Assembly (NCBI GenBank): GCA_036244855.1
Contig: BQKZ01001082.1
Coordinates: forward strand, 28,594-92,593
DNA: 64,000 bases
Source: Temnopleurus reevesii
Lineage: Eukaryota > Echinodermata > Echinoidea > Temnopleuroida > Temnopleuridae
Reading direction: 5' to 3'
In this document: positions 12,606 through 25,494 of the stretch, piece by piece
Layout of the letters: each line of letters begins with the position of its first letter
Position numbering within the stretch: the first letter of the stretch is position 1
The notes under the pieces: generated by a model
Seen by the model: the letters and a program-made list of their open reading frames with translations, nothing else
Told to the model about the DNA's origin: nothing
Databases searched by the model: none
Program-made: the position numbers and the translations under genes

Positions 12606-12870
12606 CCAATTTTGTATTGCGCTTTTCCGATTGAGGCTCAAAACCTTGGTTTTTATTACCCTGGACCTGGGGTATGCATTACTAAATACAACTCCATAAT
12701 TAAATCACGGATTAAAATTATTCCGGGTAACCATTTACTGCACCAGGATAGAGTGCAGCACAATGTGGATGAATTTATTTGCTGAAGGAAGAAATCTCAT
12801 GGATGAGATTTGAACTACATTGTATGACCCTCCGGTTAAGAGGCAAATGTGAGAACCACTGCATTATGAA
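12606..12870 (-). repeat. tRNA-derived SINE, diverged copy
   Basis: Shares TTATTACCCTGG and GAGTGCAGCACAATG with the SINE at 1041. It ends in a decayed tRNA-like head (ATGAGATTTGAAC where the B-box should be, then GAACCACTGCATTA). Older than the copy at 1041. Confidence 0.7.
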
Positions 12871-13626
12871 ATCTGCGCACAATTCTTTACTATATATCAT
12901 AATCTCTGAACTAAAAAAATGTAAGTCCGCAACTCTACTCTGCATTCTGGAATTCCTTTTAATACTGGATAGAGGATATTGTCTCATAAAAACTCTTGGA
13001 AAGAATATGAGATATTTTTTTAAATCTAAATCAAAATTAAAATGAATATATGGTTTTATCAAGAGCAAGAGAAATACTCTAGGAATCTGTATTTCAGGTA
13101 TGTGTTAACATTCTACAAAGTGAAACTACACAATCATTGGCTGATCTGTAATCAAAACATAAAATGGTAAGAAGATATGACGACAACTTTGGATGGAGGG
13201 CTCCATTTTGACTAGCCCATTCTACTTGACCTGGAAAAATAACACTGGTCCTATTAGGAAAACCCTAATTTGTAAAGGTCGGGCACACCAATATCCATCT
13301 CATAGAAGACTTATCACACATAAAAATGAGCAACCAGAGAACTCTTAACGCAATCCAAGTTCACGCCTTGGAGGAATCCATTGATATAATCGTAAATGTG
13401 AAGGTCTTTGAGTTCATTCTCCCCTCTAAACCATAGTTACCGCTGTGTACGGAAAATGACCATTAAAATGCTGGCCCCAATCCATGTGTTACCATAGAGA
13501 TACATGGATATTATGTCTGACTGGAAATGGCATACAAATAATTGATATCATCATTGAAAGTCATTTAGAAATTCCACAAATTGCATTCAACTTAATTTAT
13601 TATCTTATATTCTTCTTCTCACAGTT

Positions 13627-13797
13627 CTGGGCCCGGTAGCAAATTAGTTTTGCTATTAATTAATTGTGAATGAAAATGGACAATCAAGATCTTTATTGCA
13701 CGCGCATTGTGTAAAATAGGCTGACCAGTAACCATTAAGAATTTTAAATTAGCGATTAATCGCAAACCTGTATGATACAGAGCCCTGTACACTGTAT
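13627..13797. mobile_element. MITE-like element, GGGCCCGTAACATAAA family copy 3 (diverged)
   Basis: The left end CTGGGCCCGGTAGCAAATTAG and right end GCGATTAATCGCAAACC followed by AGAGCCCTG are decayed forms of the ends at 1922-2074. The interior is different. Confidence 0.45.
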
Positions 13798-14445
13798 GTT
13801 TTGTTAAGAAAGGCCAAATCTATTGTGAGTGCTTCTGACTTGCTAGATGTTATTTGGATTCACAAATTGATTATACATTAAAGTTAAAACGTTCACCTGC
13901 ACACATTAGTAAGTAAATGCTGAAACAGAAAAGACACAATGATTAAATACATTATATTAGCAATATAAATTATCAATCAATGGTATTTGTGCAAGTAGTT
14001 TTCTTGGATGGAGAGTGTTACACGTCATCAACTACAAAATATACGCATTTATCCTGGATTATGAGGAATAGGGAGGGTAAAATCTTGCCCCCAAAAAATT
14101 CTCCTGGGCTTTAACAGTGAGCTGACATGCTTCGTCTCCCCTTATGAATTTTATTAGTGTGCCTTGATTGATCTACTTAATATATTTTTATGTATCTTAT
14201 CCTTACATGATATTTTTTCTCAATGCTAAATGTAAATTGTTGTGCATTCTTGTATGAAGTTCATTCTATTGTACACCGATTGTAATTCAGCATTCCAGCT
14301 GCCATGATTGGCATTTTAACACACCATTTATCTATCTCTTTTTTGGAGGGGGAGCAAAGGTACGATCCGTCCATTTCCCACACCTAGCAAAATGGGGTCA
14401 GATGGTCTCCAGCAATAGCTGATACACATCTGTGGCAAAAACATT

Positions 14446-14966
14446 CAGCAGTTGGTTAATCATGTCACCCACAACTGCTTTATGCCCCACCCTTCCAATA
14501 AGATGACCAATCGAGCAGGCAGAAAAAAAAATTCACTCAGCTTTAAACTCTAGCTCGATGTATCACACATTTGTCATATTTATGAGAAAAGAGTACTATA
14601 TCCCAACATAGCAACAGCCATTTGCGGAAGGATGCTACTAATATTGAATAAAGGTGAATCAATTTACCTCTAATGTGTATTCTAAAAAAAAAAACAATAC
14701 ACAGGATATCAAACCTGGGCATGAGTTAACTGCCAGGATATGAAGATAAATATGATGAATAAACTTTTAAAACTTTGAGCGAAATTGGATGAACAATCCA
14801 AGGGTTATGAATTTTCAAGGTTTCAGTAATCCCTGTTACAGAGCAGAAAAAGAAATAACAGAATGATGTCAATAATTTGATTTTAATCCATTGTTTAAAA
14901 ATTTCACACACAAAGTGAAAAAGGCATTGACCACTGCAATGCTGGCAAAGTTGCCTGATCAGTTAT
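14446..14966. repeat. Duplicated block, copy 1 (about 256 bp shorter)
   Basis: From CAGCAGTTGGTTAATCATG to CCTGATCAGTTAT this block is nearly identical to 18352-19120. It lacks about 256 bases present in copy 2 at 18738-18993. The breakpoint sits at a shared GTT (CCTGTT/ACAGAGC), which fits a microhomology deletion. A third, more diverged copy at 21235-21530 carries the segment missing here, so the long form is likely ancestral. Confidence 0.85.
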
Positions 14967-15270
14967 ATAGACTAGTCCCATTTTCAGAAAAGTAGAAAGC
15001 AAGAGGCAAATTGTGTTAATGCAGAGTTAAGAACTGTTTTAACCTAATTTGAGGGTGCTGAATCCATTAATGTTGTTTGCCAAGGCTGAATTTGCCGGCA
15101 AACCCCTCAAATTGGCAATTCAAAATGGCGCCTGGAAATCTACATGTTTGGTCATTCAATTACACCAAATGAGCTACTTTCCACTTTATAAACATGTTTT
15201 TATTATGAAAGGATAATAATTGACTCATTGACTAACTACTGTTTTAACATTGGATAGAATTTTAAAGTTA

Positions 15271-15934
15271 CGCATGAGTGAGCACATAATTATTCAAGAT
15301 ATGAGATTTGTCAGTTCAAATTTTGAAGATTTATTTACGTAGTTACAAAATCACCGTTCTTACAAAATCAGATTGTAGACATAATTTGATGAACGTCTAT
15401 CACGGTACAATTTCACGATTTTACGCTTCAGTAAGCATGAATTGGATTTTTGTTAATTGTCTTGCCTTTCATTGTTCATTGTTCATTGTTCATTGTTCAT
15501 TTATTTCTTTCTTTCACAGATATACATGGTACATTATAAATGCAAGAATGTAAAAGATTATTACAGTGTACACAAAATCCAAGGACAAGACAATAAAGAT
15601 GGAAAAACAAAACACTATACAATTCAACGATTGCCTTTTTCCCATATTTTTTTTGTTCTTTATTTTTGCCCCTATTATAGCTGCATAATAGGGGAAAATA
15701 TAAAGAAGACACAAAATTAGAAATGTACATAGGCCTAATATGTCTTTGTTAAGTGAGCACACGTTACTGAAGTCACGGATGAGTGAGCACATAAGTTTTC
15801 AAGCTAGAATTTCGATTTTTTAAACAGTATTAAGAGTTATTTCCTTGCAAAATAGTTTTCCCACAATATCTGTGTCGATATAAATTTGATGGTCACGTTT
15901 TGCTTTGCAATTTCACGATTTTACGCTTCAGTAA
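15271..15934. repeat. Direct repeat about 500 bp apart with (CATTGTT)n between
   Basis: GATGAGTGAGCACATAA at about 15274 and 15779, and CAATTTCACGATTTTACGCT at about 15410 and 15908, occur in the same order and spacing. This implies diverged copies at 15271-15434 and 15776-15934. Between them is (CATTGTT)x4 near 15470-15499 and a short hairpin (CCCCTATTATAG with CATAATAGGGG) near 15668. No coding sequence or LTR-type ends were seen. Confidence 0.6.
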
Positions 15935-18032
15935 TCACACATTTTATTTTTATCACCCTTCTATTTTCTAATTTACCTTTTTTTCTTATTGCTCTTAAAA
16001 TTCAAATATGGGAAAATGTGCTAAGAGAAAGTAGGGGGAGGGTAATTTCTCCACGATTTCGTTCATATGTAATAAGGAACCACTATGTAGGTGCAAGGTG
16101 TGAATAAAGGACCGTTACATTGTGATTCGTCACCCACAATTGATTTAAAATGGCTGCTATTAGTTCTTACATATGATTCTTGATGCTGCAATATAAATGT
16201 GACAATTGCAATGGCATTTCTTGAACTCATCGGACATTACACCTTTCTGTTGAACCCTAGTTCTACCAGAGTATTTTCAACCTCGACCCCCATCAAGGCA
16301 TGGAGGACTCGGTCGACCAATATGCCTCCACTCCACCCTCGTCCCGACCACGGGAATGCATATAAGAGACAAAATTGGTATACGCACCACTGGTAACGTT
16401 AACTAAAGGGATATATAAACACAATTATGCTAATTTATACAAGTAATCTAAGGGCTCTAAGTCATTAAATAAAGCTCTCAAATTTTTCATATCTCGTTTG
16501 ACGAGTCTTTTGAAGATTCTGACCAAATATTTGGGTATCAAAAATACACACACATATAGGCCTACATCCTTCACATTGCAAAATAACAAAATTCTTGCTT
16601 TTTCAGATGTCGTATTCCATTTTAGAGTGTCGTAATTTCATAAATTGGTGTATTGCATAAAAGTATAAGACATGGGTTAAGGAGATTATGTTCGAGCATT
16701 CTATAATCCAGTTGGGCCTCACCAATATGTTGCCAAAGAGGACTGAAGGGACATTTTTTCTAGCAGTGCATGTATTTGATTTGAGAATTTGTTGCCGACC
16801 AAAACCAATTTTTTTCCAACATTTTTTCATCAAAATACTTTGCTATCATTTTTACTACCAGGAAGCTTCGAAGACCCATGGTTTGCTGTTGTACAGAACA
16901 ATGATATGGCCAATAAAAAAATATACCTTTTGTGTTGATTTCACCTTAGTTTTTTTTCACAATTATATGACACACGGTGCAGTTGTAATGATGAAATAAA
17001 GTTCATAAACATAATGAGATGATTTCCTCTTGATAGTGCAATTAAACAATATTGAAACTTTCCGTATGGTTAGAGCATAACTGGATCAAAGGATCTTCTG
17101 GCGCATAAAACTTTGCAATTTATCTATCATATTTCCGTTTCAAGAAATAACTTAAGCAATTATGACATTCTTTGAAAAAAGCTAAGCCACTTGAAGCAAT
17201 ATCCATTTCGCAATGTTTCCATTCAGAATATAGGTATATTTTCACCCCCTTGGTATGTTTTTTAATTGTTTGGATAAATTGTTATGTGTGTTTTAATTTA
17301 TCGACATTTCATTATTTTTTCATTTCATTTATATAAACCATATAAACCATATAAAGATGTGAATGTCATGCGCTGTATAAATAAAACAGAACAAAAATGA
17401 TAACCCGAACAACAGAAGCAATCACTTTTAATAAATAATGATACAAGTGTTTAAAGATGAGTCTATAACAAAATAACATTATTTTGTTTAACACGGCAAA
17501 ATAATCAGATGAACAGAACAGAAAAATAGTAAGAAAATACGACAACCAACAAGAAAGTAATGAATGTCTAAATATTGCGACAATTTGGCTACTGATAACA
17601 TCATTATTAGGTTCATTTTAAATATTTTCAAATATAGCGTTTTCCCAAAAGTATGATTTACTCAATACTATGCTGACTAGCATGTAGATATGTCAATATA
17701 GGCCCACTTGTAATTTACTTAAGTACCAACTAAGTGTCTTTCTGTAGAGATGATGAATTTTGCATAATAACATTATACAAAAATAAATGATGATGAGTAG
17801 TGCATCAATATCATCATCAAATTGGAAACATGTATGAACACTTTTAATGATTTGCCAAACTTTTATTTTCTGCATGCTCACCAAATTTTTTGCTCCTATT
17901 AATTTTTTATCTTTTATTTTGTGGTACACCCTTTTGCTCTAAATAATTTTACGTGAGCCCTTTTTTCTCGCAATTTTGCTATTAAATACTTTTGCATAAT
18001 ATAACAATTTAATCTCAGAACGGCAAATCGGA

Positions 18033-18158
18033 GAGGGTGTTTCATGACGTTTTGTCGCAGCAATAAGCAGTCATTCTCAAACAGTTACCATGGCAACAGC
18101 TAGAGATTTAATTAGCTCTGACTAATATCTGCTGCGACTAATTTCATGAAACACCCTC
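18033..18158. mobile_element. MITE-like element (GAGGGTGTTTCATGA ends)
   Basis: The left end GAGGGTGTTTCATGA and right end TCATGAAACACCCTC are perfect reverse complements. Further weaker pairing runs through GTCGCAGCA. The element is 126 bp and noncoding. Confidence 0.7.
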
Positions 18159-18351
18159 CAGGAGTCAAGGACTTGGTCCTAAACGTTCTGCAAGACTCGA
18201 ACAATAATGTCATGTATCGCAGCGTCAGTGATATTCTTGTTGCGAAGATATCATATGAAATGTCGAAGGGTACACCCCTGGCCTGGGAAAAGTATCACAT
18301 TTTTTTTTCAATATCAAAGAAGCGTTCATATACCGCAATAATTCATCATTN

Positions 18352-19120
18352 CAGCAGTTGGTTAATCATGTCACCCACAACTGCTTTATGCCCCACCCTT
18401 CCAATAAGATGACCAATCGAGCAGGCAGAAAAAAAATTCACTCAGCTTTAAACTCTAGCTCGATGTATCACACATTTGTCATATTTATGAGAAGAGAGTA
18501 CTATATCCCAACATAGCAACAGCCATTTGCGGAAGGATGCTACTAATATTGAATAAAGGTGAATCAATTTACCTCTAATGTATTCTAAAAAAAAACAATA
18601 CACAGGATATCAAACCTGGGCATGAGTTAACTGCCAGGATATGAAGATAAATATGATGAATAAACTTTTAAAACTTTGAGTGAAATCGGATGAACAATCC
18701 AAGAGTTATGAATTTTCAAGGTATCAGTAATCCCTGTTCTGGGGATCCCAGGGTTGGAAACATTTCTAGTTGTGACAACATCGCAAACAACTTTCCATGA
18801 ATTTTGCACCGAGTTTCGCATTTTTTTATTTTTCAAGACAGGTAGACAATCTTTTGATGCTGTCTTCTAATTTAATATAATTATCTCAATTATAAACGCA
18901 TTTGGGAAATGCATTACCTACTTGAAATGATAATAATATTCAGTTCTCATATAGCGCATAACACATAGCCATGGCATGTCCCTATGCGGTTACAGAGCAG
19001 AAAAAGAAATAACAGAATCATATCAATAGTTTGATTTTAATCCATTGTTTGAAAAATTCACACACAAAGTGAAAGAGGCATTGACCACTGCAATGCTGGC
19101 AAAGTTGCCTGATCAGTTAT
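18352..19120. repeat. Duplicated block, copy 2, beginning at a single-n join
   Basis: Starts immediately after the n at 18351 and matches 14446-14966 almost base for base, with an extra segment at 18738-18993. That segment ends in a SINE-like tail (CTCATATAGCGCATAACACA, about 18948-18967) and is otherwise shared with the copy at 21235. Because the match starts exactly at the n, an uncollapsed haplotype or misplaced contig is as likely as a real dispersed repeat. Confidence 0.8.
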
Positions 19121-19489
19121 GTCCCACAAAAGGGATTGCTAAAATTTAGAAATATCCTCAACAAACTGTCCATTCTTGAACAAACTTTTAGTTTGCTTTA
19201 ATTGCTCTTCTCCATATACTGGAAGCAAATTTCATTCATTTATTTATCTATTTATGAATTCATGTAATATTTATTTCTTCTAACCAATTAAAAAATGAAT
19301 AACATAACCACTAAAAATTTCTTTGGCTTATAGCCCACGGTGGATTTCACTTTAAAAGGGATTAAAAAATATAAGAGAAAATATAAAACCTTTATTGAAG
19401 CCAAATTTCATGCAGAACTATGATATTCACATCAACCTTGAAGTTTTAACAAGGCAAATATTCTTCATCAAGTTTCCATGGTAACTTAC

Positions 19490-19552
19490 CTCAGCACAAT
19501 AACAAAATGGTTGCCAGACAATTCCCCCAGGTTGAGAGGGTTTTGAACATAT
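19490..19552 (-). CDS. PUS7: PUS7 exon 8
   Basis: 63-bp exon between acceptor TTTTTGTTCACAG and donor GTAAGT, phase 2 in and out. It encodes residues 352-371, YVQNPLNLGELSGNHFVIVL, flanked by split Arg codons. It matches the family stretch NPLKLGELxGNHF, the start of the TRUD-specific region. Confidence 0.92.
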
Positions 19553-21788
19553 CTGTGAACAAAAACAGAATAATTCTTGACATGTTGGTGGAAAATAACC
19601 CCTAAAAGTTGCACATAAAATATAGGATTTGCTGAATACATAATGTGGTACAAAAGGTCACTGTATGTATTTCCAGGTTTGGAGAACTCTAATATGTTTA
19701 TATAATTGGTGACACTGCCAGATAGAGGCTCAATGCAATTCAATTACCTAATGACCTGAGAGAAATACAGGTCTCTAGCGTAAATGTAGGATGAAATGTA
19801 GACTCATATTAATTTGAATTCAACATTTCCTTCTCACAATATAATTTCACCAATAATAACATAAAACTCATGTTGCATTGCAATTCGCTATGCATTTTGG
19901 CACAAAAGTTCCAAAAAAGATGTTTTATTTTGAATTTTCTTTCAAATAGAAATGTACAGTAAAGCTTTGAAAATCTTCCCAATGTCTAAAACCACTAATC
20001 AAATATAAAAAGTAAAAATTAATCCCTGTATAAAAATATTACAAATTTGAAGGAAGCAAATTCATGCCCCCAAAGCAAAGCTTGTGTGCCTTCCAACAAA
20101 TCCAACTTTTTCCGTAGAGATATCTTAAGGAATAAATCAAGATTTTTACATGGCCCAGAATTAAGGGCCCTTTCATAATCAGTAATAAGAGACCTTGAGA
20201 AATGATGATCATCGATGCAATAGGAGATTGTGAAATCAACTTTGTTTGTTTTCATTAACTATCTTGTCACTTTATATGAAAAATAATCTATTTTATAGAT
20301 TATTTCAAAGATAAATAAGCCATTTGATAGAGATATAATTTCAGAAATAGAATTGACTATTTCTAAGTCTTATGTATATAATCATATGTTTGCAAACCAT
20401 CATGGGGTTTTTTTTTTCTCAAATGACTATTGAATTAAATTGAATCGAAAGTTGAATGAAAAAAAACTTGAAGCACTTTATAGATGAATGAATTATTCTA
20501 GACTATTCCCTTCTTGAAGGAGGATAAAATATCTTGATCTAAATCACTCGTCCATCACACTGGATCTGGACAAGCTTAATCGAAGGCTCACATTAATATC
20601 AGATCTGTACTGATTTACAGATCATTTCATCTGCTTGCCAAGTAAATTTCTGTCTTTTCTGTTAATAAAAAGGATTAAAATTCTTAAAATGCTATCTGAA
20701 ATCAGATTAACAGACAGAGGAAATTAATATTACATCACTTGTATATGGATTTTTTCAAGATGAAGGTCTTGCCTTTTCCTTCCTCGCTCAAATCTAATAT
20801 TTATCAAGCTGACTACTGTAAGATTTGCAGTATAGATAATAATATCAATAACAATATTTGACAGCATTTGTAACACGCTTATCACAAATTATGTCCCTAA
20901 GCTAAGATAATACTCCTGATATTAACTCAAGAAGTTAATGTCATCCTAATGAAAAACTGATAAGTGACTGTGCAAAACATATTGACACTTTAATAGTTAG
21001 AGCTGTTCAATTGGAGCAAAGTCTGGATTCCCTTTTCTTTTTCCCGCAATTTAAGTTCACGTTTTGTTCTCCATATTTCACACTGGCAGTTTGATTGAGA
21101 AAATTCGAACTACTTATGGTAGTCACTAGAAATGACAATGCTAAATGTTAATTAACATTTGCCATGACTGAATGCCCAAAGAACATTTTAGTACCAGATT
21201 CCCCTCTCAGAGTAACCCCATCATCAAGAAAGAGTCAATACACAGGGTATGAATGTACTGCCAGGATATCAAGATAAATATGATGAACAAACTTCGAAAA
21301 AATGAACAAAATTGGATGAACCATCCAAGAATTAAGAATTTTCAAGGTTTCAGTAATTCCTGTTATGGGGATCCTAGGGTTGGAAACTTTGCTATCTGTG
21401 ACATCATTGCAGACAACTCTCTACAGAGTTTGCACAAAGATTCACATTTTCTTCTTTTTCAAGACCTGTAGGTAGACAATCTTCTGATGTCGTCTTAAAT
21501 ATAATATAATCATCGCAATTTTCATCGCCTTCCACATGCCCCTTATATATTCTAGATAAAGAGCATCCACACTAAATACTTCCTTCTTGTATTTTGCCCA
21601 TTTCAATCTCAGTTCCAGTTGAAAATTCTGCAAGATTTTTTTTTCAAATCACTTTTTGTCTTTGAAAACATTCTCAAGGCAATAGTTCTCTGTAGTTATC
21701 TGTCCTGGCCTCTTTAAAGTCTTAACTTGTTTTTATATCTAGTTTTATAATTTTTTTTACATACATGTATCAGTTTTCTAAATGTTAC
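19553..21788 (-). other. PUS7: PUS7 intron 7 (2.2 kb)
   Basis: GT-AG intron (donor GTAACA). It contains the third copy of the regional repeat at 21235-21530. I see nothing else besides AT-rich noncoding sequence. Confidence 0.85.
21235..21530. repeat. Regional repeat, copy 3 (diverged)
   Basis: Shares ACTGCCAGGATAT, AAGATAAATATGATGAA, GGGGATCC(C/T)AGGGTTGGAAAC and GGTAGACAATCTT with 18602-18850, in the same order. Clearly more diverged than copies 1 and 2 are from each other, so this is a real dispersed repeat family. Confidence 0.75.
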
Positions 21789-21854
21789 CTGAAATTGCCT
21801 AATCGTATGTTTCTCAGGACCTTGTTGAGTTGTGATAATCTTTCACCATCGATT
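21789..21854 (-). CDS. PUS7: PUS7 exon 7
   Basis: 66-bp exon after a strong acceptor (CCTTTCTTTCTCTCCAG) and before GTAACA. It encodes residues 330-350, IDGERLSQLNKVLRNIRLGNF with split codons at both ends, aligning with human [21 protein letters not shown]. It continues the protein directly after the catalytic-motif exon 36 kb upstream, with matching phase 2. Confidence 0.9.
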
Positions 21855-23843
21855 CTGGAGAGAAAGAAAGGAAAAAAGACAAAAATGAAATGCAAGTCAT
21901 TAGTTAGGGAAATGATTCCCGTGCATCAAAATTATGTTTAAGAAATTACTCATGATTCTATTATAACACATTTTTGATAGATTATTTACTTGCAAATTGT
22001 AAATGAACTGTGTAGTAAAAAGAATCATCATTAATAGTCAAAACTTTGTTTGTTTTCTACAGCTTGTCATTAGAATCATCATCATGTGACCTCTTGCTGC
22101 ACTTTCCTTGATATCCTAAATCATGGATATAAAAAACTGTGAGTAAACTGGCAAAATTATTATACAAATTTCATCAAAATGAAATCATGGGTAAATTGCT
22201 GCAAAAAAAATAAGGGGTTTTCTTAATATTTCGGTCATACTAAAGTAATTGCTTGCAAAGTTTAATATTATTCTTATGATGAAGAAAACTAGATTATTCT
22301 TAAATGAGTACTAAAACATCACAAATTCTTGTGTATCTGTAAGACTACTTCAGATTATAGTTATAACATCTTGCTGGCATATTGAGGGTTCAATGACAGA
22401 AAGATCTAAAAAAAAAAATTATGAAAAGGAGTTTAAAATGTTCAGGGAAGTGCAGCTTTTTTAATAAACAGGATGGAGTCAAATGTATCACCCCCAAAAC
22501 CCCCAAATCACTTGATTAGAGTTAGATGTTTGAATGACTAACCCCTCAATGTGTAGCAAGAACTGTAAAATACCAACATTTTGCCCTACATTAAACTTCT
22601 TTTTTTTACGAAACTGTTGGATAGAAACCTGTTAAGTTACAGTCGGATGTCAAAAATTTGAGTTGGTACAAATTTGGGTACATCTTATATGAAAGGATAC
22701 AAGACATAAAAGAGTGAGCAAACTAAAAATAACAACCCATTTCATCACTCGCTAATGACAGGCAATAAAACAGAAAATGTTAACGGTGTGAAGATCCGTA
22801 ACTTGGATGATTTTGGATGTCACATCGTGCATGCAGAGGAATAGGGCTAAAAGTGTGCGATGAGAAACAGATTTATCATGAATTATCAAATAAATTTGAG
22901 CAGCATTTCCATAGGAAATAACCCAATCTATTTTGGTCTGCCGGAGCCCAGTGGCTGAAGCACTCCATTACAAAGATCCTGAGATACATGTTCATAAGGT
23001 GTGTACACATAATATGCTGCATTTCTGATCGTTGTGAAGATACAGTATGTAATGTAAGAAAGTTCATGGTGTGAATGATCTCTGTGTAACTATAGTAAAT
23101 ATCCTGACATAAATGGAGACTAAAAATTGCAACATGACTGGGATTAGGAAAGGGGAAAATTAATGTACTTTATTTTCATTGCTGCATTTTTAATAAAAGT
23201 GCATTTTATAGCTTACTTACAAGTAGTTAAGAATTATTTTCAAGAGGCAAGCATTATTGTTGATCTTGAAAAATGCTCTACTCATCAACATCCTCAAAAT
23301 ATTGAAGCAGTTAGTTTAACAGAATTGAGAGGCAAAATATGTTGCTTTAAAAGCATACATTAGCATGAAGTGGCTGAATAAGTGACGAGACACTCCACAA
23401 TATGCACATCAGAAGAGCAATTAATTTTATTGGAAATTGACAATACAGATGAATGAAAATAAATAATCTATATACCTTTAAAAATCATTGTTAAAATTGC
23501 AAGAGGTCTAATATATCTGTCTACAAGAAGTAGTAACATCATATAAGTTGTACGAGAAAAGTATGCAAAAAGTTAAATCATACAATTACAGCAGATGAAA
23601 TATAGATACTTATTGTGTTTGGGTGAATACCTCCATATCAATTTACATTCTGAAGGCCTGATCGCTTTTCTCATGACTAACTGTAGATACATTAAGTCCA
23701 AAATCTAGGACATGAAAGTCAAACCCTAGATATGCTCAGCACAAGTTCAATAGCCCCTTTGACTTGAGGACGAATGAGTATTGTCCTTCATCCAACTATT
23801 AGAGTTTGACAAAAAAGATCAGTAAGAAGGGTCAATCAATGTC

Positions 23844-23965
23844 CTGGGGCTTGTAACATAAAACAGGTTTGCGATTGATCGGAAACTTTAGCACAGATTT
23901 CTAATAGACCTGTGATTGATACAAATCGTACCATCGATTGGACAGTTTTATGTTACGGGGCCCTG
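23844..23965. mobile_element. MITE-like element, GGGCCCGTAACATAAA family copy 2
   Basis: Left CTGGGGCTTGTAACATAAAA and right TTTTATGTTACGGGGCCCTG are near reverse complements, with GTTTGCGATTGATC inside as in the copy at 1922-2074. Confidence 0.65.
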
Positions 23966-24435
23966 ATATGTTTCAGCAAATGTGACAAAATATAAAAGAT
24001 CTAGCCAACCTCTTCAAACTTTGACCATGAAATAAAAATACCATTAGATAAAATAAAATGAAAAAAAAACTCAAGACCCTTTAAAACTAATGAGGAAAAA
24101 CTGTCGTCATTACACTTTCGCTCAAGGTTCTTTCAATTCACTAGCATACCATATTTAAAATGAGACAAAGGAAGACAGAAAATTGATTGAGTTGGAGCGA
24201 AATACTTTTATCAAGCTAATAAAGGTTAAAAATACAGTTCCCATGACAGTTGACTTCCTCAATGGGAGTGTGGAGTGCGGTGTGCTGGAGCCAGGATACG
24301 TGTGAAAGGAACTTGCCCTCTTCCCACACTGTCATCATAGTACATAACCATGGATACGTGAAAGAAGTGATGTCACTGGTCAACACTGACCAGGTCTGTT
24401 GTTTGAAAGGAAATTTCACGTGGTGCAACTGTACT

Positions 24436-25494
24436 ATTGCCTTTGTAAACATTGCTTTCGCCTTTGTAAGAATTTGTTTTGCATTTGTAAACATTGCTCT
24501 TGCCTTTGTAAGCATTGGTTTTGCCTTGGTCAGAATTGCTCTTGCCTTTATAAGTATTGGTTTTGCCTTTGTAAGCATTGGCTTTGCCATTGTAAGCATT
24601 GGTTTTGTCTTTGTAAGCATTGGCTTTGCCATTGTAAGCATTGGTTTTGCCTTTGTAAGCATTGGCTTTGCCATTGTAAGCATTGGCTTTGNNNNNNNNN
24701 NNNNNNNNNNNNNNNNNNNNNNNNNNNNNNNNNNNNNNNNNNNNNNNNNNNNNNNNNNNNNNNNNNNNNNNNNNNNNNNNNNNNNNNNNNNNNNNNNNNN
24801 NNNNNNNNNNNNNNNNNNNNNNNNNNNNNNNNNNNNNNNNNNNNNNNNNNNNNNNNNNNNNNNNNNNNNNNNNNNNNNNNNNNNNNNNNNNNNNNNNNNN
24901 NNNNNNNNNNNNNNNNNNNNNNNNNNNNNNNNNNNNNNNNNNNNNNNNNNNNNNNNNNNNNNNNNNNNNNNNNNNNNNNNNNNNNNNNNNNNNNNNNNNN
25001 NNNNNNNNNNNNNNNNNNNNNNNNNAGCATTGGTTTTGCCTTTATAAGCATTGGTTTTGACTTTGTAAGCATTGGTTTTGCCTATGTTGTAAGCATTGGT
25101 TTTGCCTAAGTTGTAAGCATTGTTTTTGCCTTTCTAAGAGTGGCTCTCACCTTTGTAAGCATTGGTTTTACCTTTGTAAGCATTGGTTTTGCCTTTATAA
25201 GCATTGGTTTTGACTTTGTAAGCATTGGTTTTGCCTATGTTGTAAGCATTGGTTTTGCCTAAGTTGTAAGCATTGTTTTTGCCTTTCTAAGAGTGGCTCT
25301 CACCTTTGTAAGCATTGGTTTTACCTTTGTAAGCATTGGTTTTGCCTTTATAAGCATTGGTTTTGACTTTGTAAGCATTGGTTTTGCCTATGTTGTAAGC
25401 ATTGGTTTTGCCTAAGTTGTAAGCATTGTTTTTGCCTTTCTAAGAGTTGCTCTTACCTTTGTAAGCATTGGTTTTGTCTTTATAAGCATTGGAT
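24436..25494. repeat. 21-bp minisatellite with a 153-bp higher-order repeat
   Basis: The basic unit is about TTGTAAGCATTGGTTTTGCC plus one base (21 bp). To the right of the gap, seven-odd units including two 24-bp variants (with CTATGTTG and CTAAGTTG) form a 153-bp block. It recurs three times: the variant TTTCTAAGAGTGGCTCTCACC-type marker starts at 25131, 25284 and 25437. Because 21 is a multiple of three, all frames stay open, so the long ORFs on both strands here are artefacts of the repeat and not genes. The array lies in PUS7 intron 6. Confidence 0.95.
24692..25025. other. Assembly gap (334 n) inside the minisatellite
   Basis: A run of n with repeat units on both sides. The array length in the genome is therefore unknown. 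Confidence 0.99.

Larger units (their letters stand above)
6545..19489 (-). other. PUS7: PUS7 intron 8 (12.9 kb)
   Basis: GT-AG intron between exon 8 (donor GTAAGT) and exon 9 (acceptor CTCTTTAG). Contents: a pyrimidine-rich tract at 7325-7548, a 250-bp tandem duplication at 10038-10518, a SINE at 12606-12870, inverted-repeat elements at 13627-13797 and 18033-18158, and repeated blocks at 14446-14966, 15271-15934 and 18352-19120. A single n sits at 18351. A GC-richer patch at 16260-16370 has no recognisable product. In 7700-10030, 10520-12600 and 16400-18030 I see only AT-rich noncoding sequence. Confidence 0.85.

Noticed and set aside
15271..15934. LTR retrotransposon (repeats 500 bp apart)
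   Set aside because: The interval is too short, with no primer-binding site, polypurine tract, TG...CA ends or coding sequence.
24250..25109. Long open frames on both strands reading IGFAFVS-like or MLTKAKP-like repeats
   Set aside because: They arise because the minisatellite unit is 21 bp; frames are open on both strands, run through unknown bases and lack any start context or domain.
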